NCBI GenBank assembly: GCA_025450405.1
Contig: JANWHL010000195.1
Location: 1 to 20,674, forward strand
Origin: Ktedonobacterales bacterium
GTDB lineage: Bacteria > Chloroflexota > Ktedonobacteria > Ktedonobacterales > JADMIN01
Direction: 5' to 3'
Length of the DNA: 20,674 nucleotides
Each line of letters starts with the position of its first letter. Within the stretch, counting starts at the first letter, position 1. The position numbers and the translations under genes are program-made. Positions 1 to 7,367 of this stretch are shown piece after piece. The notes beneath the pieces were generated by a model. It was not told where the DNA came from, ran no database searches, and saw nothing but the letters and a program-made list of their open reading frames with translations.

Positions 1-880
1 CGTCAAAGTCAGCCAGGCGGGGATGCTCGGCGAGCAGCTGGAAATGGGTCGGCGTCCCGGTCATCACCACCGGGCGATATTCTTGAATCAACGCCAGGAC
101 GCGCTCGGCATCGAAGACCGACACGGTGACCGGCACCACCTGGCCGACCGCGGGCATGACGCACCCGTACACCACCCCAATGATGTGGCTCAATGGGCCA
201 GGCACCAGGATGGCATCGCCCGGCTGGAAACCCCACGACTGATAATGATGCCGTGCGGAGCGCATCAGGCCAGCATGGGTGAGCATGGCGCCCTTGGGGA
301 AGCCGGTGGTCCCGGAGGTGTACATCAGCATGTGCGTGTCATCGGGTGCGACGGCGGCCGTCGCCGCCGCGAGCTGGTCGCTGGCGATGCCGTTTCCCCG
401 GTGCTTCGCGTCGTCCCAGGCGATGGCGGGCGCGGGCAGGTCGCGCGACTCCATCTGGCGCACGATGACGCCCCGGAGATCGGGCAAGCCGCCGGTCAGG
501 ATCTCCGGCAGGCCCGCGAGGTAATCCATCCGCAGGAAATGGTCGCGCATGATCAGCGCGGCGGCGCCGGCGTGTTCCAGAATGTACCGCACTTCGGCCG
601 GCCGATTGCGCGTGTTGAGTGGCACCACGATCGCCCCGGCCAGGGTCGCGGCCCAATGCGCCACCAGCCAATCTGACCCGTTGGGTAGCCAGACCGCCAC
701 GCGGTCGCCTGGCGCGACGCCCAGCGCGATCAGCCCGGCGGCGAGCGCGCGCGCCGCCGCGGCCAGCTCGGCCCACGTGATACGCTCGCCGTCCGTCACG
801 AGGGCCGGCATGTCGCCGGCCGACGCCGCGTTGGCGGCGAGTGCGCGGGGCAGGGTGGTTGGCATGTCATGCTCACTCAT
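1..880 (-). CDS. AMP-forming acyl-CoA synthetase/ligase, 3' end outside the window
   Basis: This is a member of the ANL (adenylate-forming) superfamily, which activates a carboxylic acid with ATP and transfers it to CoA. About 293 residues are visible. The P-loop-like A3 motif YTSGTTGFPKG lies at residues 187-197, and the N-terminal segment LPNGSDWLVAHWAATLAGAI followed by VPLNTR at 87-91 is typical of medium-chain and 4-coumarate-type ligases. The A5 (YGxTE) and C-terminal lysine regions are missing because the window ends. The ATG at 880 overlaps the stop codon of the upstream lyase (ATGAGTGA), so the two are almost certainly translationally coupled. I infer that the substrate is the unsaturated acid released by that lyase; the pocket residues that would decide this are mostly outside the window. 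A generic fatty-acyl-CoA synthetase is the alternative. Confidence 0.9.
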   Translation of the reverse strand, partial: MSEHDMPTTLPRALAANAASAGDMPALVTDGERITWAELAAAARALAAGLIALGVAPGDRVAVWLPNGSDWLVAHWAATLAGAIVVPLNTRNRPAEVRYILEHAGAAALIMRDHFLRMDYLAGLPEILTGGLPDLRGVIVRQMESRDLPAPAIAWDDAKHRGNGIASDQLAAATAAVAPDDTHMLMYTSGTTGFPKGAMLTHAGLMRSARHHYQSWGFQPGDAILVPGPLSHIIGVVYGCVMPAVGQVVPVTVSVFDAERVLALIQEYRPVVMTGTPTHFQLLAEHPRLADFD

Positions 881-2474
881 CGCCGCCCACCCCTTCCAGC
901 AGCGCACCGGAGTGGATCAATGCGGCCACCGCGTAGATGTCGCGGTCCAGCTCGCGATCGCGCTCGACAAACGGCGAGACGGCGCGGACGCGCTCGTAGA
1001 TGGTCTTTGTACGTCCCAACCGCTCGGCGCCGCGCAGGTCCGCGGCCTGGCACGCGGCGAGCAGGTGGATGGCGCAGCAGCGCTCGGTGATCTCGACGAC
1101 GTCGCGCGCCTGGCGCGCCGCGATGCTGCCCATGGACACTTTGTCCTGGTTGTGGCACTCGGTCGAGCGTGAGAAGGCGGTCATGGGCATGCACTCATGG
1201 AGGGCTTCGGCGGCCAGGGCGGAGATGGCGAGCTGCATGGTCTTGAAGCCATGGAAGATGCCGCGCTCGGGGTGGTCGTCGGGAAGGCGGGCGATCAGAT
1301 TGGGCGTGAGGCCATTGCTGTACTTCTCGTCCACCATCAGCTCAAATTGGCGGTCAAGGAGATCGGCGACGCTGGCGACGGCGGTCTTGAGCGTGTCCAT
1401 GGCGAGGCCGACATGAAAGCCCGCGAAGTTGCCGCCGCTGTAGACGTGGCGCGTCTCCACGTCGAAGAGCGGGTTGTCGTTTGCGGAGTTGATCTCGGTC
1501 GTGATCCATTGCCGCGCCCAGTCCAGGGTATCGTAGAGCGCGCCGATGCACTGCGGTGCGCAGCGCAGCGAATAGTTGTCCTGGATCTTGACCGGCAGCT
1601 CGCGATAGCCCTCGGAGCCGATCCGCCCGGCCTCCTCAATCGTGCGGTCGTACGCGCGCACGAGCTGGCTGGTCTCCAGGAGCGTGCGAATGGACGTCGC
1701 GGACCGGCGTGAGCCGGCGTGGGGCTTGGCGGCCGTGATGAACGGATGGAAGGCGCTGACGATGCCAGTGAGGGCCTCGCAGAGCATGGCGGTGCAGATG
1801 TCCGCCACGCGCGCGACGCGCTCGGCATCCAGCACGGCAAGCGCGGCAATGCCGGTCATGAGGTGCGTGCCGTTCAGCAGGGCGAGACCCTCTTTCGCGT
1901 CCAGCTCCATCGGCTCCTTGCCAAGCGCCTCCCAGGCGCGGGCGGCTGGCATCACCGCGCCCGCGTGGGTGACCGTGCGCTCGCCCAGGAGCGCGGCGCC
2001 GATGTAGGAGCCGGGGATGAGGTCCCCACTGGCGCCCACGGACCCTTGTTCGGGGATCACAGGGATGTAGTCATGGTTGAGCAGGTCGAGGAGACGCTCG
2101 ATCAGGAGCGGGCGCACAGCGGAATAGCCGCGCGCGAAGCAATTGGCGCGGACCAGCACCACCGCGCGGGCATAGTCTGATGGGAGCGTCGGGCCGGTGC
2201 CGCAGCCATTCAAGCGGATCAGGTACTTCTGCATTAGGGCGGCGCGGTCGGGCGCGATCTGGTGGCCGACGGAATCGCCGACGCCGGTTGTCACGCCGTA
2301 GACAGGGACGCCCGCGCGAATCAGGTCGCGATTGAGGCGCCAGCCGTCCTGGATACGCGCGCGGACGCCGGGAGCCTTGCTGAGGCGCGCGCGGGCCCCG
2401 CCGCGCGCCACCGCCATGACATCCTCCAGGGTGAGCGATTGCCCGTCAACGTTGACGGAGTGTCCGCCATTCAT
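873..2474 (-). CDS. Aromatic amino acid ammonia-lyase (HAL/PAL/TAL superfamily, MIO enzyme)
   Basis: This enzyme removes ammonia from an amino acid non-oxidatively, giving an alpha,beta-unsaturated acid. The 533 residues match the family length. The MIO electrophile triad Ala148-Ser149-Gly150 sits in GSVGASGDL. Other hallmarks are Tyr59 in YGVTTG, Asn201 in LLNGTH, QDNYSLRCAPQ at 298-308, NSANDNPLF at 329-337 and SGGNF with Phe350. The His-recognising features of true histidine ammonia-lyases are absent. The usual Ser-His pair in the selectivity loop reads Leu88-Asn89 (LIRLNGCGTG), and the QEDH-type Glu is replaced by a PAL-like NQD at 442-444. An automatic hutH label would therefore probably be wrong; phenylalanine, tyrosine or an unusual amino acid is more likely. 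I chose the ATG at 2474 because GGAAGGGG lies just upstream, in preference to an in-frame start 57 bases earlier. It is first in an operon with the acyl-CoA ligase. Confidence 0.92.
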   Translation of the reverse strand: MNGGHSVNVDGQSLTLEDVMAVARGGARARLSKAPGVRARIQDGWRLNRDLIRAGVPVYGVTTGVGDSVGHQIAPDRAALMQKYLIRLNGCGTGPTLPSDYARAVVLVRANCFARGYSAVRPLLIERLLDLLNHDYIPVIPEQGSVGASGDLIPGSYIGAALLGERTVTHAGAVMPAARAWEALGKEPMELDAKEGLALLNGTHLMTGIAALAVLDAERVARVADICTAMLCEALTGIVSAFHPFITAAKPHAGSRRSATSIRTLLETSQLVRAYDRTIEEAGRIGSEGYRELPVKIQDNYSLRCAPQCIGALYDTLDWARQWITTEINSANDNPLFDVETRHVYSGGNFAGFHVGLAMDTLKTAVASVADLLDRQFELMVDEKYSNGLTPNLIARLPDDHPERGIFHGFKTMQLAISALAAEALHECMPMTAFSRSTECHNQDKVSMGSIAARQARDVVEITERCCAIHLLAACQAADLRGAERLGRTKTIYERVRAVSPFVERDRELDRDIYAVAALIHSGALLEGVGGDE

Positions 2475-2903
2475 TGGGTCGTGTCCCCTTCCGCTGGTCC
2501 GTACGCCCGCTCGTTGGGGTGAGTGCCCCAATTGTACGCTGGCGCGTTACGGGCCGCCCAGGGCGCGCGGGTTGTCGGCCTCTGAGCGCGAGCGACCGTC
2601 CGGCGCGCGCGGGAACGCAATGTGCGGGTAGTCGCGGCCGGAGTGCCTCAGTTCCGAGCACCATGTCGACGCGACCCCGTGAAGCGATCGCCAGATTGGG
2701 ATCTCCAGCTTAGGTAGTCGGACGCGCCGCCGCGCGCCCATGGAACGCCGCCGGCCACCGCCGCGCCGTTTTTTGGCGCCGCCGATCCAGACCGTATCCG
2801 CGCCGGGCAGCGCTCCCGGTCCGGCGTTCCACCCCGCCAGGTCCAGGCCATGAGTCGCTGAGAGGCGCCGCCGATGCCGGCGAAGCGCACGGAGGATCTT
2901 GCG
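2475..2903. other. Divergent intergenic region between the lyase and amidohydrolase operons
   Basis: This 429-base spacer separates two divergent operons and must hold both promoters, but the signals are weak. On the minus strand TACAAT (2531-2536) could be a -10 about 50 bases before the lyase start, without a recognisable -35. On the plus strand TTGGCG (2773-2778), 16 bases, TATCCG (2795-2800) is a poor promoter candidate for the amidohydrolase operon. A GCGCC/GGCGC inverted repeat around a T6 tract lies near 2764-2778. Open frames here are out-of-frame extensions or shadows, and I see no gene. Confidence 0.35.
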
Positions 2904-3938
2904 ATGTATAAGACGCCGGATGGCAAAGAGGTCTTCGTCGTTGACGCGCACACCCACCTGTGGGACGGCAGTGTGGAGAACCAGGCCAATAAGTATGGCA
3001 AAGGGTTCATCGAGTGCTTCTACGCCTATCACAAGATGGGACCAGCCGACACGATCTGGGGGCTGGAGGAGTTCGAGAAGTACGGCGTTGATCGGATGAT
3101 GGAGGACCTTTTCGTCAAGGGCTACGACGACATCGCCATCCTCCAGCCGACCTACCTCACCGACTTTTACAAGGCCGGCTTCAACACGACCGACCAGAAT
3201 AGCGTCATCAAGAAGAGGTATCCCGACCGCTTCATCCTGAACGGGTCGTGGGATCCCCGCGATGGCGACAAAGGGCTGGATGAGCTGCGCCGCCTGAAGG
3301 GTGAATATGGCATCACCGGCGTGAAGCTCTACACCGCGGAGTGGAAGGGTGCCTCGCACGGCTGGAAGCTCACGAGTCCGGAGTCGTACCGCTTCCTGGA
3401 GGAGTGCCGGAAGCTGGGGATCGTCAACCTGCACATTCACAAAGGCCCGACGATCTATCCCCTCAATAAAGACGCCTTCGACGTGGGCGACATCGACGAG
3501 CCGGCGTCCGAGTTCACCGATCTGCGCTTCATCGTCGAGCACGCGGGCATCCCACGGATCGAGGACTTCTGCTTCATCGCCGCGCAAGACACGAACGTCT
3601 ACGCCGGCCTGGCGGTGGTCATGGCGCTGATCAACCTGCGGCCGCGCTACTTCGCCGAGCTGATGGCCCACATGCTCTTCTGGCTCGGCCCCGATCGCCT
3701 GCTCTTCGGCAGCGATTACGCGATCTGGGAGCCGAAGTGGATCATCGACAAGTTCATGGCGTTTGAGATGCCGGACGACCTGAAGGCCGAGTTCAATGTG
3801 GACCTCAGCCCCGAGGTGAAGGAGAAGATCCTGGGCCTGAACGCCGCGCGCCTCTATGAACTGGACATGGCGGCCCACGCCGGCAAGATCAAGGGCGATA
3901 CGTTCGCGCAGCGGCAGGTGGCGCACGTCATGCCGTGA
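2904..3938 (+). CDS. Amidohydrolase family protein (ACMSD-like, amidohydrolase 2 type)
   Basis: This is a TIM-barrel metal-dependent hydrolase or decarboxylase of the amidohydrolase_2 group, 344 residues. Likely metal ligands are visible in order: His16 and His18 in VDAHTHLW, His177/His179 in NLHIHKG, His213 in VEHAG, and Asp271 in LLFGSDYA. No signal peptide is apparent, so it is probably cytoplasmic. I placed the start at 2904, seven bases after GGAGGA (2891-2896); an in-frame ATG at 2874 has no such site. It heads an operon with a MIP18-domain protein and a zinc alcohol dehydrogenase. From family knowledge, similar proteins sit beside soluble di-iron monooxygenase operons, where their role is unclear, so the substrate cannot be named. 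The stop codon lies inside the first unit of an 18-bp tandem repeat. Confidence 0.88.
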   Translation: MYKTPDGKEVFVVDAHTHLWDGSVENQANKYGKGFIECFYAYHKMGPADTIWGLEEFEKYGVDRMMEDLFVKGYDDIAILQPTYLTDFYKAGFNTTDQNSVIKKRYPDRFILNGSWDPRDGDKGLDELRRLKGEYGITGVKLYTAEWKGASHGWKLTSPESYRFLEECRKLGIVNLHIHKGPTIYPLNKDAFDVGDIDEPASEFTDLRFIVEHAGIPRIEDFCFIAAQDTNVYAGLAVVMALINLRPRYFAELMAHMLFWLGPDRLLFGSDYAIWEPKWIIDKFMAFEMPDDLKAEFNVDLSPEVKEKILGLNAARLYELDMAAHAGKIKGDTFAQRQVAHVMP

Positions 3939-4032
3939 TCGCATGGCATGCCGTGATCGCATGGCATGCCGTGATCGCATGGCATGCCGTGATCGCATGG
4001 CATGCCGTGATCGCATGGCATGCCGTGATCGC
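3931..4032 (+). repeat. 18-bp tandem repeat, 5 perfect copies plus a 12-base partial copy
   Basis: The unit TGCCGTGATCGCATGGCA runs perfectly from 3931 to 4020, with a partial copy to 4032. The first unit contains the TGA stop of the amidohydrolase. Each junction creates the palindrome GGCATGCC, and CATGGCATGCCGTG can pair as a 5-bp hairpin with one G-U pair. The unit is a multiple of three, so frames without a stop stay open in both directions and give spurious repetitive ORFs. The array lies between two co-oriented genes that are probably co-transcribed. Perfect identity suggests recent expansion by slippage. Confidence 0.97.
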
Positions 4033-4166
4033 GCGCCAGACGCGGGCGGTGTGGGTGGCGGCGGGATTGCCGCCGCCCACGCGCGAATGGCGCGCCGGCC
4101 GGCGCGCCGGTCGGTGGCGTGCGGGCGGCCAACGCCGAGCCGGGAACGGGGAAGGAGGCGCGCCCT

Positions 4167-4994
4167 ATGATCGACGAGCGCGAGGTGTGGGCACAGATCG
4201 GGACGGTCCTGGATCCGGAGCTGGACCGGCCGCTCGACGCGCTGGGGTTTGTCGAGAGCGTGCGCGTAGATGGCGCGGATATTCTGATCCAGTTCCGGCT
4301 GCCCACGTATTGGTGCGCGCCCAATTTCGCCTACATGATGGCGGCGGACCTGCGCGAGCGCGTCGGGCGCGTGGCGGGCGTCGGATCGGTGACGGTGCGC
4401 CTGCTCGACCACTTCGCCGACGGCGAGATCACCGAGGGTATAAACGCCGGGCGCACGTTCGCGGACGTCTTCGCGGGCGAGACCGACGGCGACCTGGACG
4501 ACCTGCGCCGGACCTTCCAGCGCAAGGCGTTCCTGGTGCGCCAGGAGCAGCTCTTGCGGGCGCTGTTGCGCGTGGGCTATTCGGCGGAGCGGCTGGCGCG
4601 GTGGCGCGGCGCCGACGTACGCGTAGACGGCGCCGCATTGCTGGTACGCGCGGAGACGGGCGGGATGGAGACCGACGAGGCGGACGCGGATGGGGAGGCG
4701 ACCGCGCTGGTGGCGGGCACGGCGTGGCGGCGCCTGGATGGCCTGGCGCGCACCTACCGGCTCTACCGGCAAAAGCGGGCGGCGGTGGGGCTGAGTGCGC
4801 GCGACGCAGATCCGCTGTTCTCGACGGCGGATGGGGCGCCGCTAACAGGGGAGGGTGTGGTCGAGCACCTGCGCGCCGCGCGCACGATTCGGCTCAATGG
4901 GTCGTTCAACACGATTCTGTGCACGGCGCTCAATCGCATCACCCATGGGGTGGAGGTGGATGCCGAGGCGCTCCGCGACGAGACGGCGGGCTGA
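4167..4994 (+). CDS. MIP18/DUF59 (PaaD-like) protein with a long C-terminal extension
   Basis: The first ~75 residues form a MIP18-family (DUF59) domain: DPELDRPLDALGFVESV, then a beta segment, then RLPTYWCAPNFAYMM with Cys50 at the position of the reactive Cys of this family. MIP18 proteins help assemble or insert Fe-S clusters or other metal centres (SufT, PaaD). Here the domain is followed by about 200 more residues that I cannot assign, ending in NGSFNTILCTALNRITHG with a second conserved-looking Cys at 252. The 275-residue length is much greater than the ~100-150 residues usual for SufT or PaaD. The start at 4167 follows GAAGGAGG. The gene lies 25 bases upstream of the alcohol dehydrogenase, so the two are co-transcribed. 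I infer a metal-centre maturation role, perhaps for an oxygenase encoded elsewhere. Confidence 0.85.
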   Translation: MIDEREVWAQIGTVLDPELDRPLDALGFVESVRVDGADILIQFRLPTYWCAPNFAYMMAADLRERVGRVAGVGSVTVRLLDHFADGEITEGINAGRTFADVFAGETDGDLDDLRRTFQRKAFLVRQEQLLRALLRVGYSAERLARWRGADVRVDGAALLVRAETGGMETDEADADGEATALVAGTAWRRLDGLARTYRLYRQKRAAVGLSARDADPLFSTADGAPLTGEGVVEHLRAARTIRLNGSFNTILCTALNRITHGVEVDAEALRDETAG

Positions 4995-5019
4995 TTCAGC
5001 GGGAGAGGAGTGGCAGGCG

Positions 5020-6060
5020 ATGAAGGCGGTCCAGGTATTTGGCTACAACGAACCGGTTAAGATGGTGGACGTGCCAGAGCCGAAGATCGAAGCCCCGACC
5101 GATGTGATCATCCGGGTGGGCGGCGCGGGCGTCTGTCGCACGGACCTGCACATCCTGGAGGGCATCTGGCGGCAGACCGTGGGCGATCCCAAGCTGCCGT
5201 ACACAATAGGGCACGAGAACGCCGGCTGGGTGGAGGAGGTGGGCGGCGGCGTCACTACCCTTAAGCGCGGCGACCCAGTGATCCTGCACCCGCAGCCGTC
5301 ATGTGGCCTCTGCCGCGCCTGCCGCGCCGGCAACGATATGCACTGTGTCAACGCCTACTTCCCCGGGCTGGATGGCCACCCCGGCGGCTACGCGCAGTAC
5401 ATGAAGACGAGCATCCGCGCGGTAGTGCCGCTGGCCCCCGGCACCGACCCCGTCCCACTCGCGCCCTACGCCGACGCGGGGATCACCGCGTACCACGCCG
5501 TCAAGAAAATTGCTCCCGAATCGTACCCTGGCAGCACCGTGGCCGTCATCGGGGTGGGCGGGCTCGGCCACTTCGCGGTCCAGCTGCTCAAGGTGATGAC
5601 GACCGCCAAGGTGGTGGCGGTGGATACAACGCCAGAGCGGCTCGACTTCGCCCGGAGCATCGGCGCGGATCACGGCGTTCCGGTGGGCACGGATGGCGGC
5701 GTGAAGGGGGTGATGGAGTACTCCAGCGGTGGCGCGGACGTGGTGATGGACTTCGTGGGTGAGAAGGGGACGCCGGAGACGAGCATGGCGATGCTGCGCA
5801 AGGGCGGCACGTACTCGATCATTGGCTATGGGGGCACGGTCGCGCCCACGACGCTGAACATGATCTTCGCCGAGCTCAAGATCGTCGGCAATCTCGTGGG
5901 CAGCTACACGGACCTGGCCGAGCTCATGGAGCTGGCGCAGCAGGGGCGCGTCCACATCACCAGCTCGACGTTCCCGCTGGCCAGCGCCAACGACGTGCTC
6001 CACGACCTGGACGCCGGCAAGATCGTCGGCCGCGCGGTGCTCAAGCCCGACCAGAACTGA
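5020..6060 (+). CDS. Zinc-dependent NAD-preferring alcohol dehydrogenase (medium-chain MDR family)
   Basis: This 346-residue enzyme interconverts alcohols and aldehydes or ketones using NAD. Catalytic zinc ligands are Cys39 (GVCRTDLH) and His65-Glu66 (GHENAGW), with Asp152 a possible further ligand. Four cysteines for the structural zinc are present at 95, 98, 101 and 109. The Rossmann motif GVGGLG is at 178-183, and an acidic Asp202 after the second strand (VVAVDTT) indicates NAD rather than NADP. I chose the ATG at 5020 over upstream in-frame codons because GGGAGAGGAG (5001-5010) precedes it. It is third in the amidohydrolase-MIP18 operon. In propane and secondary-alcohol pathways an enzyme of this kind oxidises the monooxygenase product; that role here is inference. 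Confidence 0.93.
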   Translation: MKAVQVFGYNEPVKMVDVPEPKIEAPTDVIIRVGGAGVCRTDLHILEGIWRQTVGDPKLPYTIGHENAGWVEEVGGGVTTLKRGDPVILHPQPSCGLCRACRAGNDMHCVNAYFPGLDGHPGGYAQYMKTSIRAVVPLAPGTDPVPLAPYADAGITAYHAVKKIAPESYPGSTVAVIGVGGLGHFAVQLLKVMTTAKVVAVDTTPERLDFARSIGADHGVPVGTDGGVKGVMEYSSGGADVVMDFVGEKGTPETSMAMLRKGGTYSIIGYGGTVAPTTLNMIFAELKIVGNLVGSYTDLAELMELAQQGRVHITSSTFPLASANDVLHDLDAGKIVGRAVLKPDQN

Positions 6061-6388
6061 CCAGGAAGACGGCGTCTCTCACGTTGGGCGAGCGGATGCC
6101 AGCGGGTCGCGGACCGTGGTGGCTCGCTGGGGCACGCCGTCCGGCTTCGGCTCAGCGGTTCCTCAGCACCGCACGTCCATGCGACTCCACGCGACACGGT
6201 GAATCGAGAAGGTCTGTCCACTGCCCTGTCCGCGCGGCGGGCTACATGCCACTGGGTGCGCGGACGCAACCGCCCAGGCGTGCCCGGGCCCACCCACTCG
6301 CCATCACGGTTACGGTGTCCGTGCGCTCGGACCGCCGCCCTTCATTCCCGTTGCGCGCTGGCACGGCAGCGGTGGTTGGCAGCGGCGC
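6061..6388. other. Gap after the alcohol dehydrogenase gene
   Basis: These 328 bases lie between two convergent genes. Open frames on both strands have no recognisable protein character and no ribosome site. Only a very short AGACGGCGTCT near-palindrome follows the dehydrogenase stop, too small to call a terminator. I see nothing else. Confidence 0.4.
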
Positions 6389-6661
6389 TCAGAATCCCAG
6401 CGCCCGCGCCACCGTCACGATACAGGCGGGGTCATGTTTGCCGGCGTACCCGTACGATCCGCCACGCCTGAGTGAGCAATGTGGGCACGACTCGATCATG
6501 GTGACCCCATCGCGGCACATGCGCGCCTCAGCCATCCGCAGCACAATGGGCCGCAGCGCCACGTTCTCGACTTCCAGTTGCTCGATGCGGAGCCGCAGTG
6601 TCTCCAGCGTCTCCGGCGTCTCCACGGTAATGCCGCTGTCGCCAGCGTGCTTGCGTTCCAT
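6389..6661 (-). CDS. Hypothetical small protein: coiled coil plus Cys/His segment
   Basis: I do not recognise this 90-residue protein. A Thr/Glu-rich N-terminus leads into a leucine-heptad stretch (LRLRIEQLEVENVAL, about residues 22-36) that should form a short coiled coil. The C-terminal half carries CPHC (59-62), then YGYAGKHDPAC, giving a possible CxxC...H..C metal site. This pairing of an oligomerisation helix with a small zinc-type knuckle is seen in phage and plasmid proteins, but I cannot name a family. The ribosome site before the ATG is weak (GAGAG). It is the last gene in a run of small leftward genes. Confidence 0.55.
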   Translation of the reverse strand: MERKHAGDSGITVETPETLETLRLRIEQLEVENVALRPIVLRMAEARMCRDGVTMIESCPHCSLRRGGSYGYAGKHDPACIVTVARALGF

Positions 6662-6705
6662 CAGTGATCTGACTCTCTAGCGGGACGTGGTGGCCGATCG
6701 CGCGT

Positions 6706-7215
6706 TCATGCGGTTCCCGGCTCGGTCGCGGTCAAGTATCCCTCGAGGAGCGCCGCGGCATCAGTGTGCCCGAGGTATTGGGCATGGACCAACGGCGTCT
6801 GGCCGCCGCTGTTGCGCGCATCTACCTGGGCTCCGTGGGCGAGAAGCAGCCGCATGATGCCGCAATCGCCCCGAATGGCCGCCTTATGCAGCGGGGTCGC
6901 GCCGGCGGCGTTGGCGAGGTTGACATCCGCGCCACGCGCGATCAAGAACTCGACCAGGTCCGCGTGCTGACCGACGACGGCGCAAATGATGGGCGTGTTG
7001 GCGAGGCTGTTGTGGGCGTGCGCGTTGACATCAGCGCCAAATCGGAGCAATAGCGTCGCAATGTCCGTACGGCCAAACTGCGCGGCCCGGTGCAGATAGG
7101 TCCAGCCGTCCGAGGAATAGCTGTGGACCAATTCCGGCGTCTGCTCCAGCGCCTCGCGCACCGTCTCAATGTCCACGGTCGCGGACGCCTGTGCGATGAG
7201 CCACCCCGTATTCAT
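6706..7215 (-). CDS. Ankyrin-repeat protein
   Basis: This is a 169-residue protein made almost wholly of ankyrin repeats, which mediate protein-protein contacts. About four repeats are visible: around 37-66 (GWTYLHRAAQFGRTDIATLL then FGADVN), 72-99 (NTPIICAVVGQHADLVEFLI then GADVN), 104-133 (GATPLHKAAIRGDCGIMRLL then GAQVD) and a final one near 138-160 (GQTPLVHAQYLGHTDAAALL). No signal peptide or second domain is seen. The start at 7215 follows GAGGAGCG; the frame stays open for 350 bases upstream, but that part has no protein-like character. It sits among small accessory genes, and its partner is unknown. Confidence 0.85.
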   Translation of the reverse strand: MNTGWLIAQASATVDIETVREALEQTPELVHSYSSDGWTYLHRAAQFGRTDIATLLLRFGADVNAHAHNSLANTPIICAVVGQHADLVEFLIARGADVNLANAAGATPLHKAAIRGDCGIMRLLLAHGAQVDARNSGGQTPLVHAQYLGHTDAAALLEGYLTATEPGTA

Positions 7216-7367
7216 GGTCTGTTTCGCTCCTCGCACTTTGCTCACGCACGTGCCGGTGCCCAGTGACACGGCACAACCTGACAACACCGCGGACCGCCCG
7301 CCCGCTCTCAATTCAGCGACTGTGACACGACGGGGCAGGAGGGGTTGCGTTCCTCCGCCGCGTTCGC

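Noticed and set aside
23..676. A 217-residue plus-strand frame
   Set aside because: It is antisense to the acyl-CoA ligase, whose A3 motif and length are clear.
3931..4032. CRISPR-like array
   Set aside because: The units are contiguous with no spacers and no cas genes; it is a simple tandem repeat.
2547..4772. A 741-residue minus-strand open frame
   Set aside because: It is antisense to two well-supported genes and is kept open by GC-rich third positions and the 18-bp repeat; it has no domain or ribosome site.
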